A stretch of DNA of 64,000 bases, from contig CAWGET010000004.1 in the NCBI GenBank assembly GCA_963821715.1, forward strand, positions 248,001 through 312,000. Direction: 5' to 3'. Source of the stretch: CAWGET01 sp963821715 (GTDB lineage: Bacteria > Bacteroidota > Ignavibacteria > Ignavibacteriales > Melioribacteraceae). Positions 56,442-64,000 of the stretch are shown piece after piece. The notes under the pieces were generated by a model that did no database searches, was not told where the DNA came from, and worked only from the letters and a program-made list of their open reading frames with translations. Every line of letters starts with the position of its first letter. Position 1 is the first letter of the stretch. The translations under genes were made by a program, and so were the position numbers.

Positions 56442-58055
56442 TCATTCATCAACAAACTCCCGCCAGCCTTTTTCCAACTTATAGATTTTCAAAATTTGTT
56501 CCGGGCTTCCCGCCCAAACAGCAAGTAAGGAACCATCAGCGTTCAAAGAACAAAACTCCATAAAGTAAGATTCATCCGTTATTTTACCAACAGGTTTGAA
56601 ATCTGGCAAACCGTAAATAATTAATTCATTGTCATCTGAAAACGAAGCCAAATATTTCCCGTCGCCGCTTAAACCGGCGGATTTTTGATTCCAAATTAAA
56701 TTCTTTATTCGAATGCCGCTATTTATATCCCATATTTCGAGCCTGCTTCCTATCCTTTCATATTGACTATTGGAAGGCGAAAACGCGATTAAATCTTCTC
56801 CAATTAAAAAATCGGAAATATTATAAGCGGAATTCGGTATGTTCCTAATTATTTTTCCGTTCGACGGATCTAAAACAACAATCTTATCCGGCTCCGTAGA
56901 AAGTGAAACCTGCAAAGCGGTAATAAGATCATTCGAAAAATTAAACCTGGCTCTTTGTAATCTGCTGTTATCAACTCTCCAGATCTCTTCCCCCGTTTCC
57001 AAATTGTAAAGAATCAGGTAATTATAATAAGACCAAATAGTGAAGGATATCAGCGCCCGCTTTCCTTCATTATCAAAATCAATATAGGTAGCGGGGATTT
57101 CTAACGAACCTGAAACCGAACCGTTTTCGATATCATACAAAATTATATTTTCCCGGTTGTTATCTATAACCGCTACGGTTTTACCGTCCGGATGAAAAAA
57201 TCCTAATTGTTTGTAATCCTCAAGTGAAGTATAATTTCCATTTTCGCCAAATTCCCAAAGTTTTAAAGAAAATTTATTAGAACTCTGAACCAATAAATTA
57301 TTTCTATTCTGCGAAAAAAGTAACAGATCGTAAAATCCTGACTGCAACCGTGTGTCGGGATTTTTTAATGACGATACTAAATCTTCGGAAACTCCGTACA
57401 TTATTCTCAATCGCGAGGATCCTTTCGGATTATGATTAAAGAAGAGTGTTTCTACGTACACATCATAAATTTTCTCTTTATCCAATCCGGTAATAATGAA
57501 ACTCGACTCGGTGTTGGAGACATCTCCTATCTCTCTGTATGAATTCTCCGATTCTTCTTTTATAAAAATCTTAAAACCTTTTTTGGAAAAATTTTTGTCA
57601 TCCCAATAAAGTTTTGCGCTTGTTTCATCTATAAATTCTATCTCAAGATTTTCCGGCGGTTTAAGCTCTAATCTTACCCTAAGAATATTCGATAAACCGG
57701 ATTCGTGATTTTTGCTTAGAGCTTTAACCCTGTAATAGTAATCTGCGCGTTCAATCGGTTCGATTTCGTCAGTATAATGATTTATATTGGCAGGTACGGT
57801 GTCAACGGTCGCGTAATAATGATAGGTCGGGTCTTTTCTAATTATCACAAATCCTTCCTCACCCACGCTAAGATCTTCCCATTCCAGCGTGATTCCTGTT
57901 TCGGTAACACTTATTAATCTCAAAATATCGGGTCGATCAGGAACATAATTCTCCGTCTTCGGATCGTTCTCATTTCCGTATTCTAAAACCAGATTTTCCT
58001 GGCAGCCATTTAAATATAAAGCGATGAAAAATATTACTAGTAAAAACTTCTTCAA
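56442..58055 (-). CDS. Lipoprotein with two FN3 domains and a propeller
   Basis: 537 residues. The lipoprotein signal ends LYLNGC. Two FN3 domains (~45-125 and 135-215: GITLEWEDLSVGEEGF, SAKLYWDDKNFSKKGF) lead to a WD40-like propeller (~235-530: FSQNRNNLLVQSS, FHPDGKTVAVIDN, LSGDGKYLASFSD, LNADGSLLAVWAG). It is probably a surface scaffold. The start is TTG with AAAGGAG six nt upstream; no ATG fits. It is followed in the same direction by no gene for 200 nt and preceded by the DUF5683-like gene. Confidence 0.87.
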   Translation of the reverse strand: MKKFLLVIFFIALYLNGCQENLVLEYGNENDPKTENYVPDRPDILRLISVTETGITLEWEDLSVGEEGFVIIRKDPTYHYYATVDTVPANINHYTDEIEPIERADYYYRVKALSKNHESGLSNILRVRLELKPPENLEIEFIDETSAKLYWDDKNFSKKGFKIFIKEESENSYREIGDVSNTESSFIITGLDKEKIYDVYVETLFFNHNPKGSSRLRIMYGVSEDLVSSLKNPDTRLQSGFYDLLLFSQNRNNLLVQSSNKFSLKLWEFGENGNYTSLEDYKQLGFFHPDGKTVAVIDNNRENIILYDIENGSVSGSLEIPATYIDFDNEGKRALISFTIWSYYNYLILYNLETGEEIWRVDNSRLQRARFNFSNDLITALQVSLSTEPDKIVVLDPSNGKIIRNIPNSAYNISDFLIGEDLIAFSPSNSQYERIGSRLEIWDINSGIRIKNLIWNQKSAGLSGDGKYLASFSDDNELIIYGLPDFKPVGKITDESYFMEFCSLNADGSLLAVWAGSPEQILKIYKLEKGWREFVDE

Positions 58056-58065
58056 TTTAACTCCT

Positions 58066-58512
58066 TTAAAAACTGTATTTAATTCCTATTTGGGTGGATG
58101 ATAAACTTTGTACGCTGGGAACTGCATATAATTTTATTCCTGCTCCGTCTGAATGAAAAATCGCAGCGTCGATTAAATTAGCCGCGTAAGAAGCTACAAA
58201 CAGAATAAGACTTAAATTTTTCTTATCGATAGAATCATTAACATCGTTGAGCCGCAGGTCTAATTTTTTTCTTATAGCAATTGCTTCTTCTTCAGTATCG
58301 GCGTTAAGATATTCTTCTTTCACTAAATGATAACTATTTAAATTATCCTCATATTCGCCTATAGAGCCAAAATAAAAAGCGGCGGCGGCGGCGTTCAGTG
58401 CAAGATATCCTATTCCTTTCACCGGCGATTTATCAATTGCTTGTCCTAACCCCGGAACAAAAACAGAAAAAAGCAAATATTTCGGAGTAAAATAATTATA
58501 GCGAAATTCCAT
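58066..58512 (-). CDS. DUF5683-like membrane protein
   Basis: 148 residues. The N-terminal FVPGLGQAIDKSPVKGIGYL is the hallmark of the DUF5683 group, with two hydrophobic segments (LALNAAAAAFYFG and SLILFVASYAANLIDAAIF). The family is common in the envelope of Bacteroidota and has no known function. It sits 10 nt from both neighbours, between the PEGA and FN3/propeller genes. Confidence 0.82.
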   Translation of the reverse strand: MEFRYNYFTPKYLLFSVFVPGLGQAIDKSPVKGIGYLALNAAAAAFYFGSIGEYEDNLNSYHLVKEEYLNADTEEEAIAIRKKLDLRLNDVNDSIDKKNLSLILFVASYAANLIDAAIFHSDGAGIKLYAVPSVQSLSSTQIGIKYSF

Positions 58513-58522
58513 GTTGTATTGT

Positions 58523-59176
58523 TTATTCGGATTTATTACGAACCGTTTCCGAGACAGGTTTGTGATAATCGGGAGAAATTATATCAATTTTATGAATGCC
58601 GGTTTCCAGTTTTCCGCTTCCCCGCTCTATTTTCTCACCGTCGATGAAAATATTAAGATTCTCGTTTCCGGCTGGGAAATTTACAAATCCATATTTGAAA
58701 GTAAGAACACGGTTTATTCTATAACTTTGTTTTTTGATAACAAGTCTTTGTTCAATAGTTTCGTAATCTTCTTTCTCTATTCTTATCTTTGTAACACCAA
58801 TTGGCGCTTTTAAATCCGTAAGCGGGGTAATACCCATAAGCGAATCTTCGATAAAAACTTTTGCCTTTTCCGGCTGAGTTAAAATATCGAGCATTCCGTA
58901 ATCTCCGTCGAGCACATAAAATAACTCCCTCTCTCCGCCACGATAAAAATAGTAGATTTCCTCTTTTAAGGAATCGTTTAGCGCTACTATTAAATGATAA
59001 TTATCCATTTCCAGGTCATTCAAAATTAGCGGAGTCTTCCCCATAAGTTCGGAATTAAGATAAACCTTTGCTCCCTTTGGTTGGCTTAAAATTTTCAGAC
59101 TGTTGTTTTCTTCTTCTTGAGCGAAAACAGAAAAGTTGAAAAGTAGAATTAGAAAAAATAAAATCCCTTTATACAT
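58523..59176 (-). CDS. Secreted PEGA-domain protein
   Basis: 217 residues. A signal peptide (MYKGILFFLILLFNFSVFAQ) precedes at least two PEGA units (LKILSQPKGAKVYLNSELMG and LDILTQPEKAKVFIEDSLMG). PEGA modules are surface-layer or adhesin accessory folds. AAGGAAG precedes the ATG. It heads a three-gene run with the DUF5683-like and FN3/propeller proteins, which probably form one envelope complex. Confidence 0.9.
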   Translation of the reverse strand: MYKGILFFLILLFNFSVFAQEEENNSLKILSQPKGAKVYLNSELMGKTPLILNDLEMDNYHLIVALNDSLKEEIYYFYRGGERELFYVLDGDYGMLDILTQPEKAKVFIEDSLMGITPLTDLKAPIGVTKIRIEKEDYETIEQRLVIKKQSYRINRVLTFKYGFVNFPAGNENLNIFIDGEKIERGSGKLETGIHKIDIISPDYHKPVSETVRNKSE

Positions 59177-59560
59177 AAACTTCCTTTATACTCATTTTTT
59201 TTATTCATTTGATTAAAAATCCGGAGTGTTATTTTATTTATACCGGAAGGTTCTCCGCTTATGAAATGATTTATAAATGCAGTTGAACAGATCATATTTA
59301 TTAAAATCGAGCAGCTTTGTGAAAAATAATTAGACTTAAAAAATTAAACCGTAAAAATACAAAATTATCTCATTTATCATCGGATAATTTTTATGGAAGA
59401 TTAGTTGGTGTGATATGAAACAAAATTAAGGTTTAAATTTAGGATTTAAGAAATTATCTGAGTGAATTATTTTTATCCGTGAGAATCTGTGATAGAGTTT
59501 TCTAACGCAGTTTCTCACGGATTATCAAGTTAGCATTTTCTGCTTATTTACTGCGGTATT
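59177..59560. other. Intergenic stretch with an inverted repeat
   Basis: 384 nt without a supported gene. An 11-bp inverted repeat (ATCCGTGAGAA at 59475-59485 and TTCTCACGGAT at 59512-59522) encloses a 26-nt loop and lies after the OmpA gene on the - strand; no T tract follows, so it is not a normal terminator. Confidence 0.5.
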
Positions 59561-60229
59561 CTAAAGATCTCCGTCTTTGGCGGCTTCTTTTAACTCTTCA
59601 TTTGCGTATACCGCAACTTCCACGCGCCGGTTCTGCTGTCTTCCCCATTCCGTATCATTTGTAGCAATCGGATTCGATTCACCGTGCCCAACAACATTAA
59701 AACGCGATTGATCTACGCCCAGACTGTTTGCGTAATCTACAACTGATTTAGCTCTCCTCTCGGAAAGTTTCTGATTGTAATCTTCAGAGCCGACTGAATC
59801 CGTATATCCTGCTACAAGAATATTCGTATCCTCATATTTCTCAAGAATATCGGAAAGCTGATCGATTTCATTCTTCGCGTTTTGCCTTAAATCAGCAGAA
59901 TCAAAATCAAACAAAATACCGGAATCGAAGGTAATTTTTATTCCTTCTCCAACGCGTTCAACTTTCGCACCTTCAAGATCGTCGCGCATCTCTTCGGCTT
60001 GTTTATCCATATAGTTGCCTATCAACGCTCCCGCTGTTCCTCCAATAACCGCTCCTATAATTGCGCCAGTAGCGGTATTGTTGGTTTGCGATCCAACCGC
60101 GGCTCCTACAGCACCTCCTGCAGCAGCTCCTATTCCTCCGCCCTTAACAGCCTTACTCGCTCCGCAGCCGAAAGAAATAAATCCGAGAAATATAAATACA
60201 AATGTAATTTTGAATAATTTATTGATCAT
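59561..60229 (-). CDS. OmpA-family lipoprotein with glycine zipper
   Basis: 222 residues. The lipoprotein signal ends FISFGC. A glycine-zipper segment (GGGIGAAAGGAVGAAVGS onward, ~25-75) is followed by an OmpA C-domain with the peptidoglycan-binding motif NILVAGYTDSVGSEDYNQKL and LSERRAKSVVDYAN. It likely anchors the outer membrane to peptidoglycan. The ATG at 60229 is chosen because GAGGG lies at good spacing and the signal peptide begins there. Confidence 0.93.
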   Translation of the reverse strand: MINKLFKITFVFIFLGFISFGCGASKAVKGGGIGAAAGGAVGAAVGSQTNNTATGAIIGAVIGGTAGALIGNYMDKQAEEMRDDLEGAKVERVGEGIKITFDSGILFDFDSADLRQNAKNEIDQLSDILEKYEDTNILVAGYTDSVGSEDYNQKLSERRAKSVVDYANSLGVDQSRFNVVGHGESNPIATNDTEWGRQQNRRVEVAVYANEELKEAAKDGDL

Positions 60230-60309
60230 TTTGCCCTCTCGATAAATTGAACATTTCATTTAAATATACAAATAATCAGATTATTGTAAAGCGGAGGAAA
60301 ACTCATTAT

Positions 60310-61128
60310 TCACTGCTTACTGTTCCAGACCCGGAAATAATCGACTTTCATTTCCGCGGAAATCGGGAAAGGATTTTCCGGGCATTCGTAATCGGGAAAA
60401 ACATAATCGCTGCAATATGTTAAATCGAATATCCAGTAAAACGGTATATTTAAATGCTCGGCTCCTTCGTAAAAACTGAAAACTTCATTTCCGTCGAGAT
60501 ACCACGTAATAGTATCCGGCTGCCAATTCACTCCGAAAACATGAAAATCATCCTGAAACATTTCTTCATTTAAGGCAAACTTTCCCCGACGGATAGTTTC
60601 CCTCTCAGGCGCAACTAACCACCGAATCCCGACATTATTGAAATTTGCCGCCGAGAGCGAATCCGATGAAGTATCACCTAGAATCTGCACCGCATCAATC
60701 GCCGGCGCCCAATCCTGAAAATTCTGCTTCCCAACCCATCTGCTCAAAAATCCGCTTCCCAATGCAGATTTTATCCTCGCTTCAAAATATCCGTATTTCT
60801 GAAAAAATTTATTCTTAGAATTTATCGCTCCGGAATATACTGCTCCGGTGTCAACTTCAGCTTTAAGGATGAGATTCCCTTCGTCAAATAAAATGTATTC
60901 TTTTTCAGTCTTTTGATTACTTTTTTCTAACCAGCCCGTTCCAATCGACCATTTGGTTAAATCTAAACTTCCGGAATTAAACTCATCCTGAAAAACCAAT
61001 TCCCAGTTTTTAGAATTTCCACCCGTGGGTAACGGTGTTTTTAGCTTGGGATCAATGATATTATCGTCGGCACAATTTGTGAAGGTAATTAAGGAAATGA
61101 TGATTGAGAGTATTTTTAGACTGTTCAT
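60310..61128 (-). CDS. GH16-family lipoprotein lacking catalytic glutamates
   Basis: 272 residues with a lipoprotein signal (ISLITFTNCA) and a jelly-roll GH16 domain (WELVFQDEFNSGSLDLTKWS, FFQKYGYFEARIKS, HVFGVNWQPDTITWYLDG). The active-site motif, normally E-I-D-x-x-E after WxP, reads WAPAIDAVQILGD: the nucleophile and acid/base Glu are Ala and Gln, and only the Asp remains. It should bind but not cut beta-glucans. Confidence 0.88.
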   Translation of the reverse strand: MNSLKILSIIISLITFTNCADDNIIDPKLKTPLPTGGNSKNWELVFQDEFNSGSLDLTKWSIGTGWLEKSNQKTEKEYILFDEGNLILKAEVDTGAVYSGAINSKNKFFQKYGYFEARIKSALGSGFLSRWVGKQNFQDWAPAIDAVQILGDTSSDSLSAANFNNVGIRWLVAPERETIRRGKFALNEEMFQDDFHVFGVNWQPDTITWYLDGNEVFSFYEGAEHLNIPFYWIFDLTYCSDYVFPDYECPENPFPISAEMKVDYFRVWNSKQ

Positions 61129-61233
61129 TGTTTAATTTTTTGTAAATAATTGAAACAAAAATAAGAAATTAGAAGTTTATATCTTCAATTTTTCCTAAAA
61201 AAAATAATAATAATATCAATAAAGGAGTAAAAA

Positions 61234-61440
61234 ATGGTAATTACCGATGAATGCATAAGCTGTCAGGCTTGTGTTGACGAATGTGAAAACAGTGCTATAT
61301 TTGACGCAGGCGAATCTTACACTGTAGACGGAACTGAATACGAAGCTATTTCGGACGAGCATACTTACATCGTTCCTCAGCTTTGCGATAATTGTAAATC
61401 TTGTGTGGATGTTTGCGCCGTTGACGCGATAGAAGAATAA
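61234..61440 (+). CDS. Small 2[4Fe-4S] ferredoxin
   Basis: 68 residues with two CxxCxxCxxxC motifs, CISCQACVDEC and CDNCKSCVDVC, separated by a 35-residue insertion that makes it Chlorobium-like. It carries low-potential electrons in the cytoplasm. AAAGGAG lies at ideal spacing before the ATG. A strong bidirectional terminator follows. Confidence 0.95.
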   Translation: MVITDECISCQACVDECENSAIFDAGESYTVDGTEYEAISDEHTYIVPQLCDNCKSCVDVCAVDAIEE

Positions 61441-61460
61441 TTTCTTTTTATATAGATATA

Positions 61461-61499
61461 AAAAAAGCTTCTTCGGATTATTTCCGGAGAAGCTTTTTT
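61461..61499. terminator. Bidirectional terminator between ferredoxin and thioredoxin genes
   Basis: AAAAAAGCTTCTTCGG (61461-61476) and CCGGAGAAGCTTTTTT (61484-61499) pair almost perfectly around a 7-nt loop, with A and T tracts on both sides. It serves the convergent genes ending at 61440 (+) and 61529 (-). Confidence 0.92.
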
Positions 61500-61528
61500 G
61501 TTTTTAGCAACTAACTTATCACTCGTAA

Positions 61529-61864
61529 TTAATTTACTTTATCGATATAAGGCGTAATTTTATTTACAAGCTGATGTTTTGGGACTGCTCCGATAACAGC
61601 GTCCAGCATTTTCCCATTTTTGAAAATCCCCAAAGTTGGTATGCTCATTATTCCGTATTTAGAAGCGGTTGAATAATTTTCATCGGTATTTAATTTTACG
61701 ACTTTTAACTGACCATTCATATCACCGGCTAATTCTTCTACAACCGGCGCAATAATTTTACAAGGACCGCACCAAGGCGCCCAAAAATCTACCAATACCG
61801 GAATTTCCGATTTTAAAACTTCTTCTTCAAAATTAAAATCTGTTCCTTCAACTAAATGATCCAT
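61529..61864 (-). CDS. trxA: Thioredoxin
   Basis: 111 residues with the redox motif FWAPWCGPCK and the cis-Pro loop MSIPTLGIF. Reduces cytoplasmic disulfides. The start at 61864 is preferred because GGAGAATAAA lies upstream; an ATG four codons earlier (61876) has no Shine-Dalgarno. It follows a phosphatase gene by about 50 nt. Confidence 0.95.
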   Translation of the reverse strand: MDHLVEGTDFNFEEEVLKSEIPVLVDFWAPWCGPCKIIAPVVEELAGDMNGQLKVVKLNTDENYSTASKYGIMSIPTLGIFKNGKMLDAVIGAVPKHQLVNKITPYIDKVN

Positions 61865-61913
61865 TTTATTCTCCATTTTTTATTCAGTAAGATGCAGAAT
61901 CAAAAAAGTGGTT

Positions 61914-62696
61914 TCATCTTTCATTTAGTTCTTTAATTACTTTTGTATGAAGACCGGGGGAAGCCGCTACAATACTTGTTCCTGCAACCGCGTCTCTTCC
62001 CTGATAATCTGTTACAATTCCACCGGCGCCTTTAATTATCGGGATGAGCGGAAGCGAATCCCAGGGCGACATTATCGGATCGATCATAATATCCGCAAAT
62101 CCGGTAGCGAGGAGATAGTATCCGTAACAATCCCCCCAATTTCTATAGATCTTAACTTTTCTGATGAGATTGTCGAAGTTTTTTTCGTTTTGATACTCGC
62201 CGATATTAAGATGGTCAGTCGTAAGCAAAACGGCGTTTGAAAGATCGGTTTCGTTTCTCACGAAAGTTTGCGCACCGTTTATTTCGGCTGATGAATTATC
62301 ACCTATCAAAAATTCGTTTAGTATCGGTTGATTGAACGCGCCCAGAACCGGCTCTCCGTTTTTTAACAATCCGATCAAAGTCCCGAAAGTAACCGCACCG
62401 CAAATAAAACTTTTTGTTCCGTCAATCGGATCTAAAATCCATTTGTATTCGGCGTCTTCATTTGCATTTCCGAATTCTTCCCCGATGATACCGTGTTCCG
62501 GATAAGTTTTCGAGATCAGATCGCGGAGTTTTTCTTCCGCCTTTTTATCCGCAATGGTAACGGGCGATCTATCTTTTTTTACATCAATATCCAAATCTGA
62601 TCTAAAATATTTTTTGATGATTTTTCCGCTTTCATCCGCAAGTAATTTTATAAATTCCTTATATTCTTTCAGTTCGCTCATATCGAATCCATTCAT
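61914..62696 (-). CDS. Inositol-monophosphatase family phosphatase (HisN-like)
   Basis: 260 residues with the metal-binding motifs EEFG, WILDPIDGTKSF and PWDSLPLIP. The length and WGDCYGYYLLATGFAD block fit histidinol-phosphatase (HisN) but inositol phosphatase is not excluded. An alternative ATG lies five codons in (62681). It is upstream of trxA and divergent from sua5. Confidence 0.9.
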   Translation of the reverse strand: MNGFDMSELKEYKEFIKLLADESGKIIKKYFRSDLDIDVKKDRSPVTIADKKAEEKLRDLISKTYPEHGIIGEEFGNANEDAEYKWILDPIDGTKSFICGAVTFGTLIGLLKNGEPVLGAFNQPILNEFLIGDNSSAEINGAQTFVRNETDLSNAVLLTTDHLNIGEYQNEKNFDNLIRKVKIYRNWGDCYGYYLLATGFADIMIDPIMSPWDSLPLIPIIKGAGGIVTDYQGRDAVAGTSIVAASPGLHTKVIKELNER

Positions 62697-62736
62697 TTTT
62701 AATTATATTTAAAATTAACATTTTTTTAGATCGGAT

Positions 62737-63711
62737 ATGATAATTTACGAAGCCACTGATGAAAATATAAGTCTAGCCGCAAAAAAAATTATTGCGGGAG
62801 AATTGGTCGCTTTTCCCACGGAAACAGTTTACGGTTTGGGAGCCGACGGACTTAATCCGGTTGCCGCCGCAAAAATTTTCGAAGCAAAAAAACGCCCGAC
62901 TTTTAATCCCCTTATTTTGCATGTTCACTCTGTAGAGCAGTTAAATATTACAGCTTACGCGGAAAACAATAAAGCGTTAAAATTGATCGACGAATTTATG
63001 CCTGGACCTCTTACGCTGGTACTTCCGAAAAAAGAAATTGTGCCTGATATTGTTACCGCCGGTCTGCCGACAGTTGCGGTAAGAATGCCCGCCAATAATA
63101 TTGCTCTCGAATTAATCAAAAAAGCCGGTACGCCTATCGCGGCGCCGAGCGCGAATTCTTTCGGTTATTTGAGTCCGACAACGGCAAAGCACGTCGAGAA
63201 ACAATTGGGCGATCGGATCGGCTTTATTTTGGACGGCGGACAGACCGATGTTGGCGTAGAATCTACAATAGTTCAAATTTCTGATAACGAGGCAACGCTG
63301 CTCCGGCCCGGAGGAATTACTCTTGAAGCGATTCAAAAACTGATTGGAGAAGTTAAAATTAAAATTGGTGAAGCTGAAAATCCGAATTCTCCGGGACAAC
63401 TAAAACAGCATTACTCACCGTTAATCCCGCTTAGAATATTTAAAGATAAATTTCCCGAAAATATTGACCCGGATAAAACCGGAGCGTTATTTTTTAGGAT
63501 GAATAATTCTCCCACAAAATTTAAAGTAGAAAAGTTTCTTTCGCCGGAAGGAGATTTGAGAGAGGCGGCGGCTAATTTATTTTTCTTTCTGCACGAACTG
63601 GAAAAAGAAAATATAGATTTGATAATCGCAGAAGCTGTCCCCGATTTCGGTTTGGGTAAAGCGATTATGGATAGATTAAAAAGAGCCGCAGCCAAATACA
63701 GTGAACAGTAA
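62737..63711 (+). CDS. Threonylcarbamoyl-AMP synthase (Sua5/TsaC type)
   Basis: 324 residues. The YrdC domain (~1-200) shows FPTETVYGLGADGL, KKRPTFNPLILHV and APSANSFGYLSPT; the linker SPGQLKQHYSP and C-terminal Sua5 domain follow. It makes the threonylcarbamoyl-AMP needed for t6A37 in tRNA. The divergent start with the phosphatase gene is 40 nt away. Confidence 0.95.
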   Translation: MIIYEATDENISLAAKKIIAGELVAFPTETVYGLGADGLNPVAAAKIFEAKKRPTFNPLILHVHSVEQLNITAYAENNKALKLIDEFMPGPLTLVLPKKEIVPDIVTAGLPTVAVRMPANNIALELIKKAGTPIAAPSANSFGYLSPTTAKHVEKQLGDRIGFILDGGQTDVGVESTIVQISDNEATLLRPGGITLEAIQKLIGEVKIKIGEAENPNSPGQLKQHYSPLIPLRIFKDKFPENIDPDKTGALFFRMNNSPTKFKVEKFLSPEGDLREAAANLFFFLHELEKENIDLIIAEAVPDFGLGKAIMDRLKRAAAKYSEQ

Positions 63712-63795
63712 GTAGTGAGGAGTAAGCAGTGATTTGGGACGCATACGTTTCTTATTTTTGTTTCTCTGCGCAAACTTTTAGTGTTTGATTTGCAA

Positions 63796-63936
63796 CCCAT
63801 AGCTTCAGCTATGGGAATAAAAAATAAAAACCTTTATTTGAAAACCATTTCATGGTTTTTAATTGCTGTATAAAAAAGAAACCGTTGGAACGGTTATTGA
63901 GTTTTGTTATCAATTTATCCACAGATAAATCTGTGG
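63796..63936. repeat. Four REP-like hairpins in 140 nt
   Basis: Perfect short hairpins lie at 63796-63815 (CCCATAGCTTCAGCTATGGG), 63841-63859 (AAAACCAT-TTC-ATGGTTTT), 63880-63895 (AACCGTTGGAACGGTT) and 63919-63936 (CCACAGATAAATCTGTGG). Different stems, similar size, short loops. Such clusters usually flank REP-associated or IS200-type transposase genes; a truncated frame begins 22 nt later. Confidence 0.75.
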
Positions 63937-63957
63937 GGCTGAAAATCTTCATACTAT

Positions 63958-64000
63958 ATGTCTAAAGATCGACAGCATGTTATAATAAAACAAGGGGCCG
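63958..64000 (+). CDS. 5' end of an ORF cut by the window edge
   Basis: An ATG at 63958 opens a frame to the last base, beginning MSKDRQHVIIKQGA. No Shine-Dalgarno is seen. Its position after a hairpin cluster suggests a REP-associated transposase-type gene, but fourteen residues cannot settle this. Confidence 0.3.
   Translation, partial: MSKDRQHVIIKQGA

Noticed and set aside
59475..59522. Terminator after the OmpA lipoprotein
   Set aside because: Good stem but 26-nt loop and no T tract on the - strand; left as an unexplained inverted repeat.

Overview
The window is an AT-rich bacterial chromosome segment of free-living type. I see no rRNA, tRNA, phage or CRISPR. The best taxonomic fit is the Ignavibacteria/Chlorobi side of the Bacteroidota. 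The evidence is a PorV/PorQ-type outer-membrane protein, a SusC-like TonB receptor with a carboxypeptidase-regulatory domain, a type IX secretion (T9SS)-like C-terminal domain, many lipoproteins with short lipoboxes, and PEGA, DUF5683-like and TIG proteins. This placement is inference from gene content, not a phylogeny.

Layout: 0-7 kb carries a secreted esterase and the conserved translation block rplM-rpsI-rpsB-tsf-pyrH-frr, plus an aldo/keto reductase. 7-14 kb has an M23 envelope peptidase, a PAS histidine kinase and an overlapping baeRF / M19 dipeptidase / metallophosphoesterase operon. 14-22 kb is a stress island: FAD oxidoreductase (broken), Rieske-FAD reductase, ureohydrolase, SodC, DJ-1/PfpI, OsmC, isochorismatase-like hydrolase, PRC-barrel protein and an HPF-like/cold-shock fusion. 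22-33 kb is a signalling cassette: two GAF histidine kinases (one broken), a Ser/Thr kinase-NTPase-TPR protein (broken by several mutations), two paralogous TPR proteins and no response regulator.

32.8-43.8 kb is the most unusual part. A secreted protein made of twelve near-identical 16-residue units sits behind a near-perfect sigma-54 promoter, with paired upstream inverted repeats and a CRP-like palindrome over the predicted start site. Next to it lie a sigma-54 activator with a degenerate receiver domain, a complete oligopeptide-type ABC importer (binding protein, two permeases, two divergent ATPases) and a large secreted HELxH metallopeptidase. My hypothesis is a peptide-precursor / import / sensing loop. 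No part of this is proven by sequence alone.

44-54 kb holds a VOC protein, a DUF4412 protein, a deoxyhypusine-synthase-like enzyme and an envelope operon (PorV-like, TonB receptor, large secreted FN3 protein, TIG lipoprotein). 54-61 kb holds a cupin, an orphan T9SS sorting-tail remnant, envelope lipoproteins (PEGA, DUF5683-like, FN3/propeller, OmpA) and a GH16 homologue without its catalytic glutamates. 61-64 kb has ferredoxin, thioredoxin, an inositol-monophosphatase-family phosphatase, Sua5/TsaC and a cluster of REP-like hairpins before a truncated reading frame.

Four genes are interrupted. The single disruptions all map to A/T homopolymer runs and may be sequencing indels; the cluster at 25.15-25.6 kb is denser and may be real decay or a local assembly problem.
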